A DNA stretch of 64,000 bases, taken from contig CASHTG010000017.1 in the NCBI GenBank assembly GCA_949357655.1, positions 1,302,001-1,366,000 on the forward strand, written 5' to 3'. A program made the position numbers and the translations under genes. Position 1 is the stretch's first letter; each line of letters begins with the position of its first letter. Of the stretch, positions 59,801 through 64,000 are shown piece after piece. The notes beneath the pieces are model-generated. The model was not told the DNA's origin, ran no database searches, and saw only the letters and a list, made by a program, of their open reading frames with translations. The stretch is from Parascedosporium putredinis (lineage: Eukaryota > Ascomycota > Sordariomycetes > Microascales > Microascaceae).

Positions 59801-62800
59801 CTCACAGGCGTAGCGATATAGTAATCGACAGGCACGATCCTATCCCTTATCCGCCCACCCATCGCCACTACCCGAAGTAGCATCCCTAATTCACCTCTAT
59901 TTCTAATTCTTTAAGAGTCCCTGCGTCAGCAGAACGTGGGCAAAGGGGCATTTTGGATGCTTTTCGATCTTGCCACAAGGGGGATCCATCAGGGTGGCAA
60001 AACAAAAAACGTTAGGAGATGGTAAGCGAGGGCACCAAGGGCAGGGGAATGGCTGCCTCCCCGACTCGGAGGAGGACACCCTCCCGATAAGGTGGGGAGA
60101 AGAAGGTGTCGAAAAAAACTTATCCATCGCGGCAGTTCAACGGGTATGGGGACTTGGAAATTTGGGATATGACATTGTACGAGTCGGATGTTCCCACCGA
60201 CGCAATCCATCGATCCATTGACGTGCCAACTTTTTGTTTTCGTTGTCCGCTCCGCAGAAATAGCCATGTCTCTCGTTTCGGTCCCATCAGGCAGAGACCA
60301 GGGGGTGCAACGACGGAAGTAGGGACCTCACCCTCACCATCCACCTACTTGTCCAAAGGCTGGAGTTTGTGGGGAAATGAAAGACAAGGAGAGGCCATGA
60401 ACCAGGTTTGGCTTGTTCCGCGAGGAGCAGGCCTCGAGCACGAACGCCCTAGGGCCTCTTCCAGATCCACTCAAACCAACACGATGTCTGGGGACGTTGT
60501 GGCTTTTCGATGGGATGCAGGTGTGAAGCGCTCTACAGCATTCCCTGTGACAAGGGCGGTCAATGAACATACTTTTTCCCATGTTTTCGGGCGGGGAGCT
60601 TTGGTTTAGGCTTCCTCGACCAGCGTTGCGGGAATGATTGTGATATCCCCCACTTCATCAGTCGCTGACCCCCTTCCGAGAGCACACGAATGGAACTTGA
60701 TGTTTGCCGGATCACGGCATCCTAGTCTCGAAAGCGGATACCGTGGGACACTTTAGTTTTAAAACTTTTGCATCTATTAACTAACCTAGAAGCGAAGACC
60801 AGAGAAGAGAATCCCATTATTGCAGACATAAGATGCAAAGGTGTCCATAAGTCAACAGGGAAGGCGAAGGGGAAGGGAGGGGAGTCGGTGTATACGGCAG
60901 AAAGCCACTCAGCGAGAAATAGCAGCCGTCCGTGATCCGCTGGGCACCATCGTCATGTTTGCAACCGTACATATTCATGGTTCTTGCCCAGTTTGAAGGC
61001 ACAGGGTGCGAAGAGGAGAAGTCTCTGGCAAGGTCGACTCATGGCGGGTGTATCAAAAGGAACTGCACAAAACGTCAACGCCAAGGGCCTGGAAGTGGGG
61101 GCAGGGAATCCGAGGGCGTGTAAAAACTAATAAAGGATCTCGGTTGTGCGAAGAAAAGAAAGAAGACCAAAAATGAAAGAAAAAAAAATGAAGAGATTGG
61201 TGCAAGTGGAAACAGGGGTTGGCTGCGATCCCGGCGCAAGGAAGGAAAAATCGCAGAAAGGAAAAGAGGATGGAAATGAGAATCGAGGGGGCCGGAGCGG
61301 ATCTCCCATTCCGAATACACCGGGTTCAATAGCTCGCAATTTTTTGTCATTTGCGTTTTGACTCGCACCTTCCCGCTCTTGAGGCACGGCATGTTTTTGT
61401 GGACTGGCGATGATAACACGATGACGTCGTAGCCTTGTCGGCGATGGCTGGCAACGGGCGAGGATTCGTCGCACCTTGCTGCAGCAATGCAGCCGCTTAA
61501 CATTGCAATGCCACCCTGCGACCGACCCAAAGTACTTTCCATCCCATACCCCTCGCCAGGCAAAATTACGGCGGTAGGAAGCGGGCCCATGGGTGCAATG
61601 AACAAAAAAGAAAAATAATGAACAGCCAGTCGTAGATATAGAAACCCAAAAATACCTGCGTAAGAAACTCTCCGGTCGCTCACGGAAGGTCGAGATGTCC
61701 GACATTCTGTCCTGCCTGTTGGGGAAGGTATTGACCTTGGCGGCGGGACAACACGCCGCGCGTTACGATGAGCAATGCGATATCGCCTCGAATGCGATTT
61801 TCTAGATAATAACGCGATGCCAACCGCACATCTTTCTAGAGTTGGGCGCCAAGGAATCGAGATAATGCAGAGGTAAAGAAGAAGAAGGGAAAAAAATCGA
61901 GAGCTCAAGCTTAGCAGAGAATGGATCGGCCCCTTGGGTGGGAAAGCTCGATGACAGCGCGATTCTGGCGATGCATGAGCCCTGGTCTTGGGATTCGCAG
62001 GCTCCACCCAGCCCGGCCCTGGGAGGGTTTCATCTCCCACTGCTGGCTCTAATAATACGTGCAATGTATCGAGCGCTGATTACATGGACGGGAGCATGCA
62101 CGTTGGTGAGCATTTCCTCGGAGAGGGACCCCGCTTCACGATCCGAAGTCCATGCCCTTTCAAGAACCAAGGAAGGAAGAGAAAGCTCCCCCCGTCAACG
62201 AGTAGCTCCCCCGCCGCATCCGATTTTCCGTCAGGCCAAGCGCATCACGGAGTGTTTGTCCAGGCACACGGCCCTAGCCGCCAGGTGCATTTCCCCCGGG
62301 GGCCAAATTTTTAGCCGTTCTTAATCACTTTGAGGCTGCATGCGAAAAGAGCGAACCTAGAGCTTACCCTGCCATTCGCTCAGGCATATCCGCAATCAAG
62401 AGTCGCAGTACGAGGTGAGGGGTCAGTCGCGGATCCTCTAGAAATGAAGCAGCTCCGATCGTTACCCCGTCTTTGAAAGGGGCCGAGAGAGAGCTCTCGG
62501 TCAGGATCGACTCTCTGCTAAATGATACAGAGATATCTGCATTCGAAGCACTCTCTCGTTAGGCGATACCATTATCGGCGAGCTGCGTCGCAAAGCTATT
62601 TGTGTAATTTGCCTCGGCCACCACCTCCACTTCACCGGTCCCTCGAAATGTGTGTACATTTAATGTCCTTGCACGAAGCCGTGATTCATGTTGTACTCTG
62701 GAACGGACACCTGAAGAAGGAGGGAGATAAAAAAAAAAAAAGGGTGTCGCAGCTGCAAAGGCCGTCCAGCGGTGTGTGGATCATTGCATCCATCCTCCTC

Positions 62801-64000
62801 GAGTTCGCGCCAGGCCAGCCACGACGGGGGTGGGGTGGCCAGCAAGGTGTGCAGGCATCCCGTCCCACAGGCGCGAGAGAGGGTGGCAGTCCTCTTCGGT
62901 CTGGCGAGCGAGAGGAGCCTGATCTATTGATATTAGGGCCCAGTGTTTCCCATAGCAATCGCCTCTAGATGAGTGGAGCATATCATGAACTTCGGAGCCT
63001 GTAAGCGGGGTTGAAGCCTTCAATGTTACGAGCTGGGTCCATCCGACGGTTCTCAGCCAGGACGTGTCCCAACCCGAGTGTGTGCTGTCTGCAATCTTAC
63101 CTTTTGGTTTTTCTTTTCTTCTCTCCTTTCAGAAAGAAGCACTTGTGGGCTCGTCTTCTCGGAGCCGGTCATTTCCGCTGACCTCAACTGGGGGAGGAAT
63201 GGTGGCGCTCAGGGTGCGCGGTGTAGCCCTGGAGATGGCGAGACCAAGGGCAGCAGGAGAAAGACAGAAAGCCACGCAATCGTAGAATCGAGATTGGTGG
63301 TCCCTTTGCACACCACAGATATTCGTAGATAGATACAGTGCTGCAAACCAATATCTGCCCCCCCACCCCGCGGCATCTCACCAACGTTTCATATCTCACA
63401 TCATGAAGTTTGTCCATGACCTGTCACTCCGCCGCAGCCGTTATTCTGGAAGATTGATGAGGTCTCCCTGGCCTACCAGCACAGCTTCTCCGTTCCAAAA
63501 CCCCCGCCCAAGACCCCCACTGGTTGTCAATTACCCCCATCTTCCAAGCGTGATAGAAAACGAAACTTCGGTCGAGTCGGAAGCAAACGGCGTGCTCGGA
63601 AAGACGAGCCCATTTGTGATCGCAACCGCGTTTCGCACAAGTACTCGTAGTGCCTAGTCTCCTCTCAGCTCGCTACTGTGGTGTGTTGAAGGGAGGGCAC
63701 CATCTCGGGTAGTAGTTACCACCAGACTTGTGCGTTGTTTGGGTTTTATATTGGGCCAATGGTGGCGGTGAGAGTGAATATGTTTTCGACTGCATTACTC
63801 TCACCGCTAGCCGAAGAGTCCGACCTCCCTTTCGCTAGTGATCGTCGTCGCAAGCTGCACCTACGTGATTGCTTATCTTGGACAAAATTCCTTTTGCCCT
63901 CTCCCTTTCCTTGAGTGCTCCTTTCACACCCTTCCCCCTCCGACTAATTCTCGCCATTTACATCAAGCTGAGCTCTCTCCATCGCCAGAATTGCGAAACT
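56813..64000. other. Right-hand 7.2-kb region without a recognisable gene
   Basis: ORFs on both strands are short and unlike any family I know, even allowing for one-base breaks. The longest, 62064-61075 on the minus strand (329 codons), is rich in Ser, Pro and Phe with no domain pattern. ORF 63403-63657 (+) has a fair ATG context but no recognisable product. An A-tract lies at 62729-62741. The region may hold regulatory DNA or decayed sequence; no transposon ends or long repeats were seen. Confidence 0.4.

Noticed and set aside
61075..62064. Minus-strand frame of 329 codons in the right-hand gap
   Set aside because: No domain, no repeat pattern and no codon bias like the genes. The Phe- and Ser-rich parts come from simple A/G-rich sequence. 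Kept only as a chance ORF.
63403..63657. Small plus-strand ORF of 84 codons near the right edge
   Set aside because: The ATG context is fair, but there is no family resemblance, signal peptide or neighbouring support.

Overview
The window reads as chromosomal DNA of a filamentous ascomycete, most likely a Sordariomycete. The evidence is the short GT-AG introns with CTAAC/CTGAC-type branch sites, the C-rich third codon positions, and fungal proteins such as NoxA, nudE, CFEM, GH55 and Scs3/FIT2. No bacterial, viral, transposon or rDNA sequence was recognised. Thirteen protein genes are supported. They cover about 25 kb, leaving roughly 60% of the window without a recognisable gene, which is sparse for such a fungus.

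Layout, left to right: BOL3 (+, mitochondrial Fe-S factor) faces ACC1 (-, acetyl-CoA carboxylase, about 7 kb). A 5 kb gap follows, then NUDE (-, dynein regulator), a secreted triple-CFEM protein (-) and a zinc alcohol dehydrogenase (-). The alcohol dehydrogenase is divergent from a small DUF7704-type membrane protein (+). After a 4.5 kb gap comes an F-box/WD40 protein (+), then a 5.8 kb gap, a secreted GH55 beta-1,3-glucanase (+), a FIT/Scs3 ER lipid protein (+) and an Ap4A phosphorylase (+). The phosphorylase is convergent with a Myb-like DNA-binding protein (-). After two more gaps come NoxA NADPH oxidase (-) and a fungal AAA ATPase (-). The last 7 kb holds nothing recognisable. This is an ordinary gene neighbourhood: no metabolic cluster, operon-like unit or mobile element was seen. 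ACC1 and the FIT protein both act in lipid metabolism, but they lie more than 30 kb apart.

The strongest unexpected signal is technical. Eleven of the 13 genes can be read only if one base (two in one case) is restored at about 37 sites, nearly all of them runs of one base, most often C or G. Every site is a loss, and none is a gain. After restoration each gene's spliced length is a multiple of three, and conserved motifs join across each break. This looks like homopolymer contraction in an unpolished long-read or flow-based assembly rather than real pseudogenes. Gene spans below therefore run across these breaks. Uninterrupted ORFs alone would fragment ACC1, NUDE, FIT, the AAA ATPase and others, and would hide the GH55 signal peptide and the N-terminal third of the Myb-like protein.

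No new biological system could be demonstrated. The biological points most worth a second look are the Asp-to-Asn change in the middle CFEM domain, the AAA ATPase of unassigned role, and recurring ATTGATCCA-like words in the gaps.
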